Part shown: positions 18,449 to 27,557 of the stretch, in pieces | Layout of the letters: each line of letters starts with the position of its first letter | How positions within the stretch are numbered: the first letter of the stretch is position 1 | Source: Bacteroidota bacterium | GTDB lineage: Bacteria > Bacteroidota > Bacteroidia > Chitinophagales > Chitinophagaceae | Length of the DNA stretch: 38,469 nt | Direction of reading: 5' to 3' | Assembly (NCBI GenBank): GCA_013286835.1 | Contig: JABDEZ010000011.1 | Coordinates: 4,573-43,041 of the forward strand | Translations under genes and position numbers: made by a program | Notes under the pieces: model-generated | What the model saw: only the letters and a program-made list of their open reading frames with translations | What the model was told of the DNA's origin: nothing | The model's database searches: none

Positions 18449-19690
18449 TTAAAATCTATACACCACCAAACCGTCACGCACTTTGGGTTCAAACCATGTG
18501 CTTTTGGGTGGCATCACCTCGCCGCTGTCGGCTATGGCAAAAAGTTGTTGTATGCTAACTGGGTACAGGGCAAAAGCTGCTGCGGCTTCTCCACTATCTA
18601 CACGCTGCTGCAATTCGTGCAGCCCGCGGATGCCACCAACAAAATCTACCCTTTTATCTGTGCGGGGGTCATTTATGTTCAGCAGTTTCGATAAAATGTT
18701 TTCCTGCAGTATGCTTACATCCAGCACATCTATAGGTGTATCGGTAAAACTGTCGGGCAATGCTTCCAGCCTGTACCATGTTCCGTCCAGGTACATTCCA
18801 AAATCGTGCGGGCATTGTGGTTTATAGGGTTCCGGACCAATTTCTGAAACTGTAAAATCCTGATCGAGGTACTCCAGGAACTCTGCAATGTTCATTCCGT
18901 CCAGGTCTTTCACCACACGGTTGTAATCCATAATGTGCAGTTGGCTCGCCGGGAATATGCAGGTAATAAAATAATTGTATGGTGCGGTGTTGTCGCTATG
19001 TGCATCTTCTTCGCGCATTTCCATACACACCTTTGCTGCCGACGCTGCCCTGTGGTGGCCATCAGCTATGTAAGTGCATGGTACATTATTGGCATAGCCG
19101 GCAGTTATTGCATCTACTGTGGCAGCATCGTCAACCACCCATAGGGTATGTTGCACGCTATCTTCGGCAGTAAAATCGTAAGCAGGCGCATGATTACTTT
19201 TCCAGTCAGCAATTATCTGTTCTACAGTAGCCTCATCATTGTACGCCAGAAAAACCACCCCAGTTTGTGCCCGTGTTGCTTTTATGTGGTTGATGCGGTC
19301 CAGCTCTTTCTCAGGCCGGGTAAACTCGTGCTTCTTTATAGTGCCGTCAAAATAATCGTTCAGCGATGATCCGCAAACCAGGCCGGTTTGTGAGCGGCCG
19401 TTCATTACCAGGCGGTAGATATAGTAGCATGGAGTGCTGTCCTGTATTAATGTGCCATCGGCTATCATCTTTTCCAGGTTCTGTGCTGCTTTTTCATACA
19501 CAACGCTGCTGTGTACATCAATATTTTCCGGGAGATCTATTTCAGCACGTGTTACGTGGTAAAAGTTGTAAGGGTTGCTTGCAAAACGACGTGCTTCAGC
19601 TACGCTTACTACATCGTAAGGAAGCGTAGCCACTTTTTCGGCCAGTTCTTTTTCAGGCCGTAGCCCTTTAAATGGTGTTATAATTGCCAT
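18449..19690 (-). CDS. DUF1015 family protein
   Basis: 413 aa; ITPFKGLRPEKELAEKVATLPYDVVSVAEARRFASNPYNFYHVTRAEIDLP...YIADGHHRAASAAKV is characteristic of DUF1015. Confidence 0.94.
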   Translation of the reverse strand: MAIITPFKGLRPEKELAEKVATLPYDVVSVAEARRFASNPYNFYHVTRAEIDLPENIDVHSSVVYEKAAQNLEKMIADGTLIQDSTPCYYIYRLVMNGRSQTGLVCGSSLNDYFDGTIKKHEFTRPEKELDRINHIKATRAQTGVVFLAYNDEATVEQIIADWKSNHAPAYDFTAEDSVQHTLWVVDDAATVDAITAGYANNVPCTYIADGHHRAASAAKVCMEMREEDAHSDNTAPYNYFITCIFPASQLHIMDYNRVVKDLDGMNIAEFLEYLDQDFTVSEIGPEPYKPQCPHDFGMYLDGTWYRLEALPDSFTDTPIDVLDVSILQENILSKLLNINDPRTDKRVDFVGGIRGLHELQQRVDSGEAAAAFALYPVSIQQLFAIADSGEVMPPKSTWFEPKVRDGLVVYRF

Positions 19691-19735
19691 GTTTGTTTGT
19701 TATGCCGGATGGTACCGGCTAAAAAGTGATCAATA

Positions 19736-20833
19736 CTATTGTCTATTTTTTTCAAAATCATGCATTGCCTGCGCCAGTGTTTCTACTGCTGTGAGGCTCA
19801 CCGCGTTATATAACGACACTCTGAACCCACCCACAGAACGGTGTCCCTTTATGCCGGTAATATTCCGCGTTGCGCAAAAGTCGATAAAAGCTTTTTCATT
19901 ACTGCTATCGTGGGCAATAAAACATACATTCATCATACTCCTATCGGCTACAACATCTACCACGGGTTTAAAAACGGAATTTCGTTCTATTTCTGAGTAT
20001 AATAGTTGTGCCTTTTGTATGTTTTCAGCCTCAATGGCATTTATGCCCCGGGCCTTTGTCCACCGCAGCATGAGCAGCGATACATAAATAGCAAATACCG
20101 GCGGCGTATTGAGCATGCTTTGCTGTGCGGAATGTGCTTTATAAGTAAGCATATCGGGCATCGTGCGTTTCACCCGTTCCATAAGGTCTTTACGCAAAAC
20201 CACAAGAGTTACGCCAGCTGCCCCCAGGTTTTTTTGCACGGTTACATAAAACATGGCGTACTTGCTATAATCGCGGTGACAGCTGAAAATGTCGCTGCTC
20301 ATGTCGGCTATCAGCGGCACATCGCAAGTGGGGGTTGTATGCAATTGCGTACCGTAAATAGTATTGTTGGTAGTACAGTGCACATACTGCAGGCCGGCCG
20401 GTAATTGTGCGGGCCACATGGGTAGGTGTGTGTAGTTAATATCTTTTGTTGATGCCAGCAATTGTGCATTGCCATAGTACTTTGCTGCTTTGTATGCACT
20501 TTCGGCCCAGTACCCGCTATCTATGTAGCCTGCGTTTTCGCTCTCGCCTAAAAAGTTCATGGGTATCATACAAAATTGCATGCGGCCACCACCTTGCAGC
20601 CACAGTACCTCGTAGTCATCATTTAGGTTGCACAGTTCCTTTACCAATTGCCGGCTTTCATCCATTATGGCTACAAAGGCAGCATCGCGGTGGGGAATTT
20701 CAAGTATAGATAAACCACTGTTATCATAGTCGAGCACAGCTGCTGCGGCCTGCTGCAAAACTTCGGCAGGTAGGGCGGCGGGGCCGGCGTTAAAATTAAG
20801 TTTCCGTGTAAGGTCCGTGTTTGTCATCGTCAA
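19736..20833 (-). CDS. serC: 3-phosphoserine/phosphohydroxythreonine transaminase
   Basis: 365 aa; LNFNAGPAALPAEVLQQAAAAVLDYDNSGLSILEIPHRDAAF...LQGGGRMQFCMIPMNFLG...VQKNLGAAGVTLVVLRKDL. Confidence 0.97.
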   Translation of the reverse strand: MTMTNTDLTRKLNFNAGPAALPAEVLQQAAAAVLDYDNSGLSILEIPHRDAAFVAIMDESRQLVKELCNLNDDYEVLWLQGGGRMQFCMIPMNFLGESENAGYIDSGYWAESAYKAAKYYGNAQLLASTKDINYTHLPMWPAQLPAGLQYVHCTTNNTIYGTQLHTTPTCDVPLIADMSSDIFSCHRDYSKYAMFYVTVQKNLGAAGVTLVVLRKDLMERVKRTMPDMLTYKAHSAQQSMLNTPPVFAIYVSLLMLRWTKARGINAIEAENIQKAQLLYSEIERNSVFKPVVDVVADRSMMNVCFIAHDSSNEKAFIDFCATRNITGIKGHRSVGGFRVSLYNAVSLTAVETLAQAMHDFEKNRQ

Positions 20834-21395
20834 TATTTGTTATTCCACCGCTTACTGCAAATTTCATCGCCTCGGCAGCGTTCATCCTGGTCACCGGTTT
20901 TATATATTTTGAATCGGTAACTATTACCCAACCGCTAATGGCATATGCATGTGGCATATATACAGCAGCCTTATTGCTCATGCCCAGGTGTGCCATATCT
21001 ACCTGCGTCATAAAACCAATGCGCCATATTTCTGGCGCCAGGTTCACACATACCCATACCGGCTTATTAAACCTTTTTTTATCGCCCACAAAAGAACTCA
21101 CCATATCGCGTATGGCAGAGTATAAATATTTTACGCCCGGTGTGCGCTCCAGCAAATGCCCAAAAGAATCGAACACCCACTTGCCTATAAAGAAGCGTGT
21201 ACCGAGGAAACCTACAAAAGTGACAAAGAGCACTATAATAAGAAAGCCAACACCACGTGGTATATGCTGTATGGGTATGAGGGTATCTATTTTATCGAAA
21301 ATGACATAGATAACATACGCAGTAATGGCCAAAGGGCTTAACAGGATAAGCCCCTGCAGGAATGACCTGAAAAACATGACCGCTAATTTGCGCAT
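20796..21395 (-). CDS. DUF502 family membrane protein
   Basis: 199 aa; two N-terminal TM helices; GVKYLYSAIRDMVSSFVGDKKRFNKPVWVCVNLAPEIWRIGFMT...VYMPHAYAISGWVIVTDSKYIKPV. Confidence 0.9.
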   Translation of the reverse strand: MRKLAVMFFRSFLQGLILLSPLAITAYVIYVIFDKIDTLIPIQHIPRGVGFLIIVLFVTFVGFLGTRFFIGKWVFDSFGHLLERTPGVKYLYSAIRDMVSSFVGDKKRFNKPVWVCVNLAPEIWRIGFMTQVDMAHLGMSNKAAVYMPHAYAISGWVIVTDSKYIKPVTRMNAAEAMKFAVSGGITNIDDDKHGPYTET

Positions 21396-21585
21396 CCGGC
21401 TGAGTGGTTTCTACTGCAAGATACAAAAAGGTAAAACCCTAAAGGTTAAGGAAAATGGTAAATGTGGAGGAATTTGAAAGAAAAATTATCGGTCACAATA
21501 AAAGCAAAAATTACACTTTTATCTAACCCTCCCATATGGTAAAACAAAAGTCTTTGAAATTCTCCATTCCTCTTATATTTGTTTT

Positions 21586-22710
21586 ATGCGCCTATTGCTT
21601 TTTCTTATTCTATCGTTTGTATTAGGTACGACTGCTTTTGCGCAACAGGAAAACCCATTGACCGGCATTGGAATAGAGAATAATGAAATAGTGGGTAAAG
21701 TATTTAAGCATACCCCCAAATTTATATTGCCCATACCCAGCATCAGCAGCGCTTACGAGCTGAATATAGTGTTCAAAACCCATGGAACTAAGGAATGGCA
21801 GCAACGCCGCCGCTTCCCGGTATTGGGGGTGGCTTTTACTTATACTAACTATGGCATAGACTCTATATATGGCAGGGGTTTTGGTATCATCCCCAACTTC
21901 CAGATACCATTGGTGACGGGGAAAAAGCTGGAATGGACCCTGCGTATGGGTTTTGGCCTGGGCTACCTGACCAAGAAATATGAGCGTGCCCCCGGTTACG
22001 ACACCCTCAATGATGCCATAGGTTCCAACATCAATAACTTTACCCTTATCATGACCGACCTGCGGTATCACCTGAACCGCGACTGGGATATACAACTGGG
22101 AGGTAATTTCTCGCATATGTCCAATGCATCATTCAAACAGCCCAATCTGGGCATTAATATGTATGGCGCTCATATTGGGTTTCGTTACTTCCCCGAAGGA
22201 TCTAATCCTCAGCATACCATGCGTACATTAAAGCCACTGAAAGATCGTTGGCTGTTCCAGGTGCGCACCTCGCTTGCCATGGATGGATATGGTTCGTCAA
22301 ACGGGCCAGCCTTCCCGGTGTACCTGGCCGATGCTTATGTGAGCACGCGCTGGCTGAGCAAGAATAAAGCATTCGTGGGGATTGATTATGCTTACTATAC
22401 AGATATATATGCATTCTTGCGCAACAACGAAATATTGCCTGGACAGGAAGCAAAGAACTCTTATAAAAGCGCAGTTTTTGCAGGCAACGAATTTTTAATG
22501 GGCCGGGTAGGTTTGGTTTTGCAACTGGGCTACTATATAAAAAATGCCTACCTGCGTGCCCCGCAACCATACTACGAGAAAATTGGCGCTAACTTATATT
22601 TGGTAAAAAGAGAACAAGGCCCGCTGAAAGAACTTTTCTTAAGCGCTATGCTTAAAGCACACTCTACCATCGCAGAGCTGGCACAATTGGGGTTGGGTTT
22701 TGGATTTTAG
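21586..22710 (+). CDS. PagL-like acyloxyacyl hydrolase (lipid A deacylase family)
   Basis: 374 aa; signal peptide; barrel protein with GNFSHMSNASFKQPNLGINMYGAHIGFRYF, like the PagL His/Ser active-site segment. Confidence 0.8.
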   Translation: MRLLLFLILSFVLGTTAFAQQENPLTGIGIENNEIVGKVFKHTPKFILPIPSISSAYELNIVFKTHGTKEWQQRRRFPVLGVAFTYTNYGIDSIYGRGFGIIPNFQIPLVTGKKLEWTLRMGFGLGYLTKKYERAPGYDTLNDAIGSNINNFTLIMTDLRYHLNRDWDIQLGGNFSHMSNASFKQPNLGINMYGAHIGFRYFPEGSNPQHTMRTLKPLKDRWLFQVRTSLAMDGYGSSNGPAFPVYLADAYVSTRWLSKNKAFVGIDYAYYTDIYAFLRNNEILPGQEAKNSYKSAVFAGNEFLMGRVGLVLQLGYYIKNAYLRAPQPYYEKIGANLYLVKREQGPLKELFLSAMLKAHSTIAELAQLGLGFGF

Positions 22711-22718
22711 AAAATATT

Positions 22719-23357
22719 TTACCATGGAGCTGTTGAAAAAACGCTGTCGGGTTGTTCCGGTATCTCTTTTAGTCGTTGTTCCAGTTTTTGCCAACTATAC
22801 TTAGCGTTCAATAAATGTATAGGCTCATGTTTATTTATTTCATCTGTATATTCAAGAGATTTTAAGATGATATAAGGATTTCTTTGTTTATATTTTGATT
22901 CGTAGGCGTTCACCATTTGTTGGAATGATAAGTAACAAGAAAGGCAAGCTATATCGATGAAATCTTTTAGTCGGGTGCCATTGCTTATAATAGCATTTAA
23001 TTTCATGGCTGCTATATCCTCAAGGCTGGCAAGCCTTATACCAGCAACAATCTGCAATGATTTTACCAATGGATAAGCATGTGTGATCAAATCGGTCTGG
23101 ACATTATTGATCTGGCCTTTAAGTGTATTTTTAGATTGGTAGTTTAACAGGAAATTTTTTTCTGAGAGACGGGCAAGTATTTCATCTTCATCAAAAGGAT
23201 TTATGGAAAATAAGTCAATATCAATACTGATCCTGTGTCCAATTTGTAAAGAAAGTGCCGTTCCTCCAACAAGGAAAAATTCGTTCAGCACTTCATCATT
23301 CATCAGTTCTTTTAAGAGTTCCAGTGTCCCTGGCGTGACTGTTTCCGTTCGTAACAT
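22719..23357 (-). CDS. Nucleotidyltransferase AbiEii/AbiGii-type toxin family protein
   Basis: 212 aa; LVGGTALSLQIGHRISIDIDLFS matches the GG-x-A-L-x5-GHR-S-DIDLF nucleotidyltransferase motif. Confidence 0.9.
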   Translation of the reverse strand: MLRTETVTPGTLELLKELMNDEVLNEFFLVGGTALSLQIGHRISIDIDLFSINPFDEDEILARLSEKNFLLNYQSKNTLKGQINNVQTDLITHAYPLVKSLQIVAGIRLASLEDIAAMKLNAIISNGTRLKDFIDIACLSCYLSFQQMVNAYESKYKQRNPYIILKSLEYTDEINKHEPIHLLNAKYSWQKLEQRLKEIPEQPDSVFSTAPW

Positions 23358-23638
23358 TTCATTTCAGATAATGGGATATGGAAGACATTGCTTACAAAAT
23401 TCATATCCTTATCATTAAGATAAGGAATGTCTTTAATTATTTTTTTCACGCCGTCTTCACTATACATATTTAATATGGCGTTCCAGTCTTCAGGCCAGCC
23501 CCGCTCTATAACCCGCTGTACTACTATGTTTTTCATTAACTGGTAATCAAAATTAGCCAGATCATACTCCCAAAGCAGCGAAGGGTTTACCTTAGCGTCA
23601 GGATATTTTTTATGGTCTCTTAAATAAATATAGTTCAT
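23312..23638 (-). CDS. DUF6922-like putative antitoxin/partner
   Basis: 108 aa; NPSLLWEYDLANFDYQLMKNIVVQRVIERGWPEDWNAILNMY; overlaps the downstream AbiEii gene by 46 bp. Confidence 0.8.
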   Translation of the reverse strand: MNYIYLRDHKKYPDAKVNPSLLWEYDLANFDYQLMKNIVVQRVIERGWPEDWNAILNMYSEDGVKKIIKDIPYLNDKDMNFVSNVFHIPLSEMKCYERKQSRQGHWNS

Positions 23639-23788
23639 AACAGCGTGCTATGTAAATACGAATATAAGAAAATAAGCAAAGGTTTTTTTAATGTCCTTAC
23701 CACCGCTTACAAAACCTATCCATATAAATCGTACGAATGAAGGCTCTGTGCAAAACAATGCAACTGTCATGCAAAAGTCACAATCTGA

Positions 23789-24679
23789 ATGACAATGACA
23801 AATCTACCTACCTTTGTCCTTGTGCCGAATGTAAAACAGATCACTAAGCCCCGTGCCGCCCAGCCTACACAAAGGTTTTTGGGAGATAATGCCACCGTAC
23901 TCAATAGCGAAGTATTGGAAATAAGCCGCCAAGTGCAGGCGGAGGTGATGGATGTAGCGTTCACAGAAGCAATAGAAGAGAAAGCCTGCTTATACCTTTT
24001 CCCCATAGATACCGGCAAATACTGCTTGCAACTGGCCTACTTGAAACGCAATGATACCGCAGTTAATACAGTCCAGGTATATTACATTACTTATTTACCA
24101 GAATATTTTGACCAGTTTGAAGCCGGGATATTGATGGCAAACCGTCCTTTCCGTTTCGACCAAACTACGGAACAGGAGTTCGCACCTTGCAGTACTGCAC
24201 ATATGCTGCTATCGCAATTGTCGAAGAAAGATGTGGTGAACCAATTTGTGCAGGCATTGCAACTTACAGAAACCACAACCCAGCTCTTGCGCCGTGCGCT
24301 ACAAAGCATTACCCTGCCATTTACATCCTGCCAGGTACCTGCATGTCGTTTCCTGGCAATGGATAGTGAGCGAGAAAAAATTTACGAAGCCCGTACCTAT
24401 ATAGAAAACAACCTGACGCAGATATTTACTATAAAGGAATTGAGCCGGAAAGTGGCCATGAATGAGTGCTATCTGAAAAAAGGATTTAAAACACTGGTAG
24501 GCAAGACCATACACGAATACCAGCAGTTCCTGCGTATTGAAAAAGCCAAAAGGCTGCTACAGGAAGAGGGCCAGACGGTGACTGATGTAGCAGGTACACT
24601 TGGTTTTAGCAGTATATCTCACTTCAGTACCGCGTTTAAAAAAGCCACGGGCATGAAGCCTTGTGAGTTGTTGAAGTAA
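23789..24679 (+). CDS. AraC family transcriptional regulator (true start may be the GTG at 23822)
   Basis: C-terminal double HTH: IYEARTYIENNLTQIFTIKELSRKVAMNECYLKKGFKTLVGKTIHEYQQFLRIEKAKRLLQEEGQTVTDVAGTLGFSSISHFSTAFKKATGMKPCEL. Confidence 0.94.
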   Translation: MTMTNLPTFVLVPNVKQITKPRAAQPTQRFLGDNATVLNSEVLEISRQVQAEVMDVAFTEAIEEKACLYLFPIDTGKYCLQLAYLKRNDTAVNTVQVYYITYLPEYFDQFEAGILMANRPFRFDQTTEQEFAPCSTAHMLLSQLSKKDVVNQFVQALQLTETTTQLLRRALQSITLPFTSCQVPACRFLAMDSEREKIYEARTYIENNLTQIFTIKELSRKVAMNECYLKKGFKTLVGKTIHEYQQFLRIEKAKRLLQEEGQTVTDVAGTLGFSSISHFSTAFKKATGMKPCELLK

Positions 24680-24686
24680 GACGCAA

Positions 24687-26204
24687 TTACCCTTTTACAA
24701 ACTTGCCAAGAAAAGGCAATTGTTTCATTTCTTTTTGCTCAGCGGAAAATACCAAGCGTAAAAACAAGAAGAAGAGTACGCTTGCAGAAGTGACGTGTAT
24801 AACAATGTTATTACTTAATAAGCCCACGCCCTGTTGTACAAAGAAAAGGGTTATCATTACTACAAGGTAGGCCAGTAGCTTTTTAGGATTGTACGGTACC
24901 GGGAAATACATTTGCCCTACGAAGTAGGATAATATCATCATGCTGCTATAGGCTGCAAATGTGGCCCATGCGCAGGCATACATACCATACAAGGGTATAA
25001 AAGCAAAGTTGATAACCAATGTGATAACAGCACCTACCAATGTGATGATCATGCCCCAGTACATGCGATCTGTTATCTTGTACCACACGCTAAGATTGTA
25101 ATAGATACCCAGGCATACATTGGCGCTGAGCAATATAGGTACTACGCCCGCACCACTGCGATAAGAAGAACCCAGTATGAGGAAACGCTCCCAAACATCT
25201 ATATACAAAGAGGTGAACAGGAATGCAACACAGAGTACAATAACAAACCACTTCATAACCCTGGCGTAGGTTTTAGGTGCGTTTTTGTCTTTGCTCTGGT
25301 TAAAGAAGAATGGCTCAGCACTCATGCGAAAGGCCTGTATGAACAGTGTGATGAATATAGCCAGTTTATACTGAGCTGAATATATACCCACTGCTATCTT
25401 AGCCGCTTCCCGACTTCCGGGCATTAGCTTATCCAGCATAATACGATCCAGCGTTTCATTCACCATGCCGCCCAGCCCTACTATTACCATAGGTGCGCTG
25501 TACCACATCACCTTCTTCCAGATGTCTGCATAAAAACGAAAGCGATATGCACCCCATTCCTGCACCAACAATAGAAATGTAACTATGCTCTGTCCCAGTA
25601 AAGCCAGCAGCAAGAAGCCTGTGCTGTTATATTGTGCATACCATGTAGCATATGCCCCGCTGGGATGTTGTGCCACATACGTGGGGCTATAGGCTATAAA
25701 AAAAACAGTAAGAAAAATATTGACCACAATACCTGCCAGCTTGGTGAAAGCATACTTGCGTGGCCGCTCTTCCTGCCGTAGCCGTGCAAAAGGTATAGCG
25801 CTTAGTGTATCTATACTTACTACCAGCACGCACCAGGTTATATATTCAGTGTGTGTACCCAGCCGCAGGAAACCTGCAATGGGTGCACGGAGACCAATGA
25901 GTGCTGCGCTTAATAAAAAGGTACTTATAATAAGCGTTGTAAAAGTGGTTTGGAACAACTTCTTCTGGTCGGTACCCGAAGATGAGAACCTGAAGTAAGC
26001 GGTTTCCATACCGTAGGTATAGACAACGTTTACAAAAGCAAGGGCTGCCATCAGCACACTATAATCTCCGTAGTCGCCCTGGCCACGGGGCGAGTTAAGT
26101 AGGTACGTGACAATAGGAGTAAGCAGGTAGTTAAGCAGTCGTGCCCCTATATTGCTAAGGCCATACCATGCTGTTTGTCCTGCTAGTTTTTTTAATGAGG
26201 CCAA
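24687..26204 (-). CDS. Polysaccharide biosynthesis/oligosaccharide flippase family protein (TTG start)
   Basis: 505 aa, about 12-14 TM helices; MASLKKLAGQTAWYGLSNIGARLLNYLLTPIVTYLL typical of Wzx/PST flippases. Confidence 0.9.
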   Translation of the reverse strand: MASLKKLAGQTAWYGLSNIGARLLNYLLTPIVTYLLNSPRGQGDYGDYSVLMAALAFVNVVYTYGMETAYFRFSSSGTDQKKLFQTTFTTLIISTFLLSAALIGLRAPIAGFLRLGTHTEYITWCVLVVSIDTLSAIPFARLRQEERPRKYAFTKLAGIVVNIFLTVFFIAYSPTYVAQHPSGAYATWYAQYNSTGFLLLALLGQSIVTFLLLVQEWGAYRFRFYADIWKKVMWYSAPMVIVGLGGMVNETLDRIMLDKLMPGSREAAKIAVGIYSAQYKLAIFITLFIQAFRMSAEPFFFNQSKDKNAPKTYARVMKWFVIVLCVAFLFTSLYIDVWERFLILGSSYRSGAGVVPILLSANVCLGIYYNLSVWYKITDRMYWGMIITLVGAVITLVINFAFIPLYGMYACAWATFAAYSSMMILSYFVGQMYFPVPYNPKKLLAYLVVMITLFFVQQGVGLLSNNIVIHVTSASVLFFLFLRLVFSAEQKEMKQLPFLGKFVKG

Positions 26205-26334
26205 TGAGTTGTAAGATAGTCGTTAGTCAAAGTATAAGTAGAAAGCAATGTTCAGTCTGTTTATTGCGCACAGGCACACAGCCCCATTTTACCCTGCCTG
26301 TTTGTTGGCAGGTTCGCTCACATTCCCGTACTAT

Positions 26335-27372
26335 TTATTCTATCACCCAGGTTTCATTGCCCTGCAGCAATGCATCCAGTTTGCCTTTACCTTTTATGGC
26401 TATAGCTTCTTCCAGTTGCAGCTGCATTTCATCCTCGTAAGTAGCGCGTTCTGTGGCATAAAATACACCAAAAGGGCGTGGGAAGTGACCTGCTGTAGCC
26501 GGGTTGTCAAAAAAGCGGGTCAGTATCTGTGCTTTATAAAAATCGTGATCATCGTGTATCCACAGGTCGTCTGCGCTGTGGCCATTGTTCAGGTCCACCA
26601 GTCTGGGCTTATATCCATCCAGTACTATGCCTTTATCTTTATTGGCACCGTAAATAAGTGGTTTACCTTGCTCCAGCATCAGCGTTTCTTCCTGGCGACT
26701 GCTTTTTTCTGTAAAGACCTCGAAAGCACCATCATTGAAGATATTGCAGTTCTGGTATATTTCAAGCATAGATGTACCGTGGTGGTCGTTGGCACGGAGC
26801 AGCATTTGCTGAAAGTGCTTAGGATCACGGTCCATACTGCGGGCTATAAAAGTAGCATCTGCACCCAAGGCCAGAGCCAGTGGATTGAAAGGATGATCTA
26901 TACTACCCATTGGGGTACTTTTGGTCACCTTATTCTCTTCAGATGTTGGTGAGTATTGTCCCTTTGTAAGGCCGTATATCTGGTTGTTGAACAACAGGAT
27001 ATTTACATTAAAATTCCTGCGCAACAGGTGTATAGTATGGTTACCACCAATGCTCAGTCCATCGCCATCTCCTGTTACTATCCAAACACTCAGTTCGGGC
27101 CTTGTGGCTTTAAGGCCGCTGGCTATAGCCGTTGCACGACCATGAATGCTATGCATACCATAGGTATTCATATAGTACGGGAAGCGAGAGCTGCAACCTA
27201 TGCCCGATATAATAACAATATTTTCCCTGGGTATGCCGGTTTGGGGCAATATGGTCTGTACTTGTTTTAAAATAGAATAGTCTCCACATCCGGGGCACCA
27301 GCGCACTTCCTGGTCGGTAGCAAAATCTTTAGCTGTTAGGGCAGGGCCCTGTGGCGTTAATACATCACTCAT
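26335..27372 (-). CDS. korB: 2-oxoacid:ferredoxin oxidoreductase subunit beta (KorB-like)
   Basis: 345 aa; VRWCPGCGDYSILKQVQ...ISGIGCSSRFPYYMNTYGMHSIHGRATAIASGLK...IVTGDGDGLSIGGNH (TPP-binding) ...NNQIYGLTKGQYSPTSE. Confidence 0.95.
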   Translation of the reverse strand: MSDVLTPQGPALTAKDFATDQEVRWCPGCGDYSILKQVQTILPQTGIPRENIVIISGIGCSSRFPYYMNTYGMHSIHGRATAIASGLKATRPELSVWIVTGDGDGLSIGGNHTIHLLRRNFNVNILLFNNQIYGLTKGQYSPTSEENKVTKSTPMGSIDHPFNPLALALGADATFIARSMDRDPKHFQQMLLRANDHHGTSMLEIYQNCNIFNDGAFEVFTEKSSRQEETLMLEQGKPLIYGANKDKGIVLDGYKPRLVDLNNGHSADDLWIHDDHDFYKAQILTRFFDNPATAGHFPRPFGVFYATERATYEDEMQLQLEEAIAIKGKGKLDALLQGNETWVIE

Positions 27373-27557
27373 AACAATAAATAGTATGGTAAAGTTACGC
27401 TATTGGGAGCATATTACATTTAGTGCAGCATCCATTTTGCCTATTGTAGAATAAGGAGCTATCATTTGCAAATGCCGCTTTGGTAATGCCAGGTAAAAAT
27501 ATTTCAATAAAAACGCGGATATTGATGCCGGGTTTCAGCTAAAAGCAGCTACAGCTA

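Noticed and set aside
21251-21262. CACCACGTGGTA palindrome as parS
   Set aside because: Only the CACGTG core is shared; flanks do not fit TGTTNCACGTGAAACA.
26248-26952. 234-aa plus-strand ORF
   Set aside because: Antisense to most of korB; no recognisable protein features.
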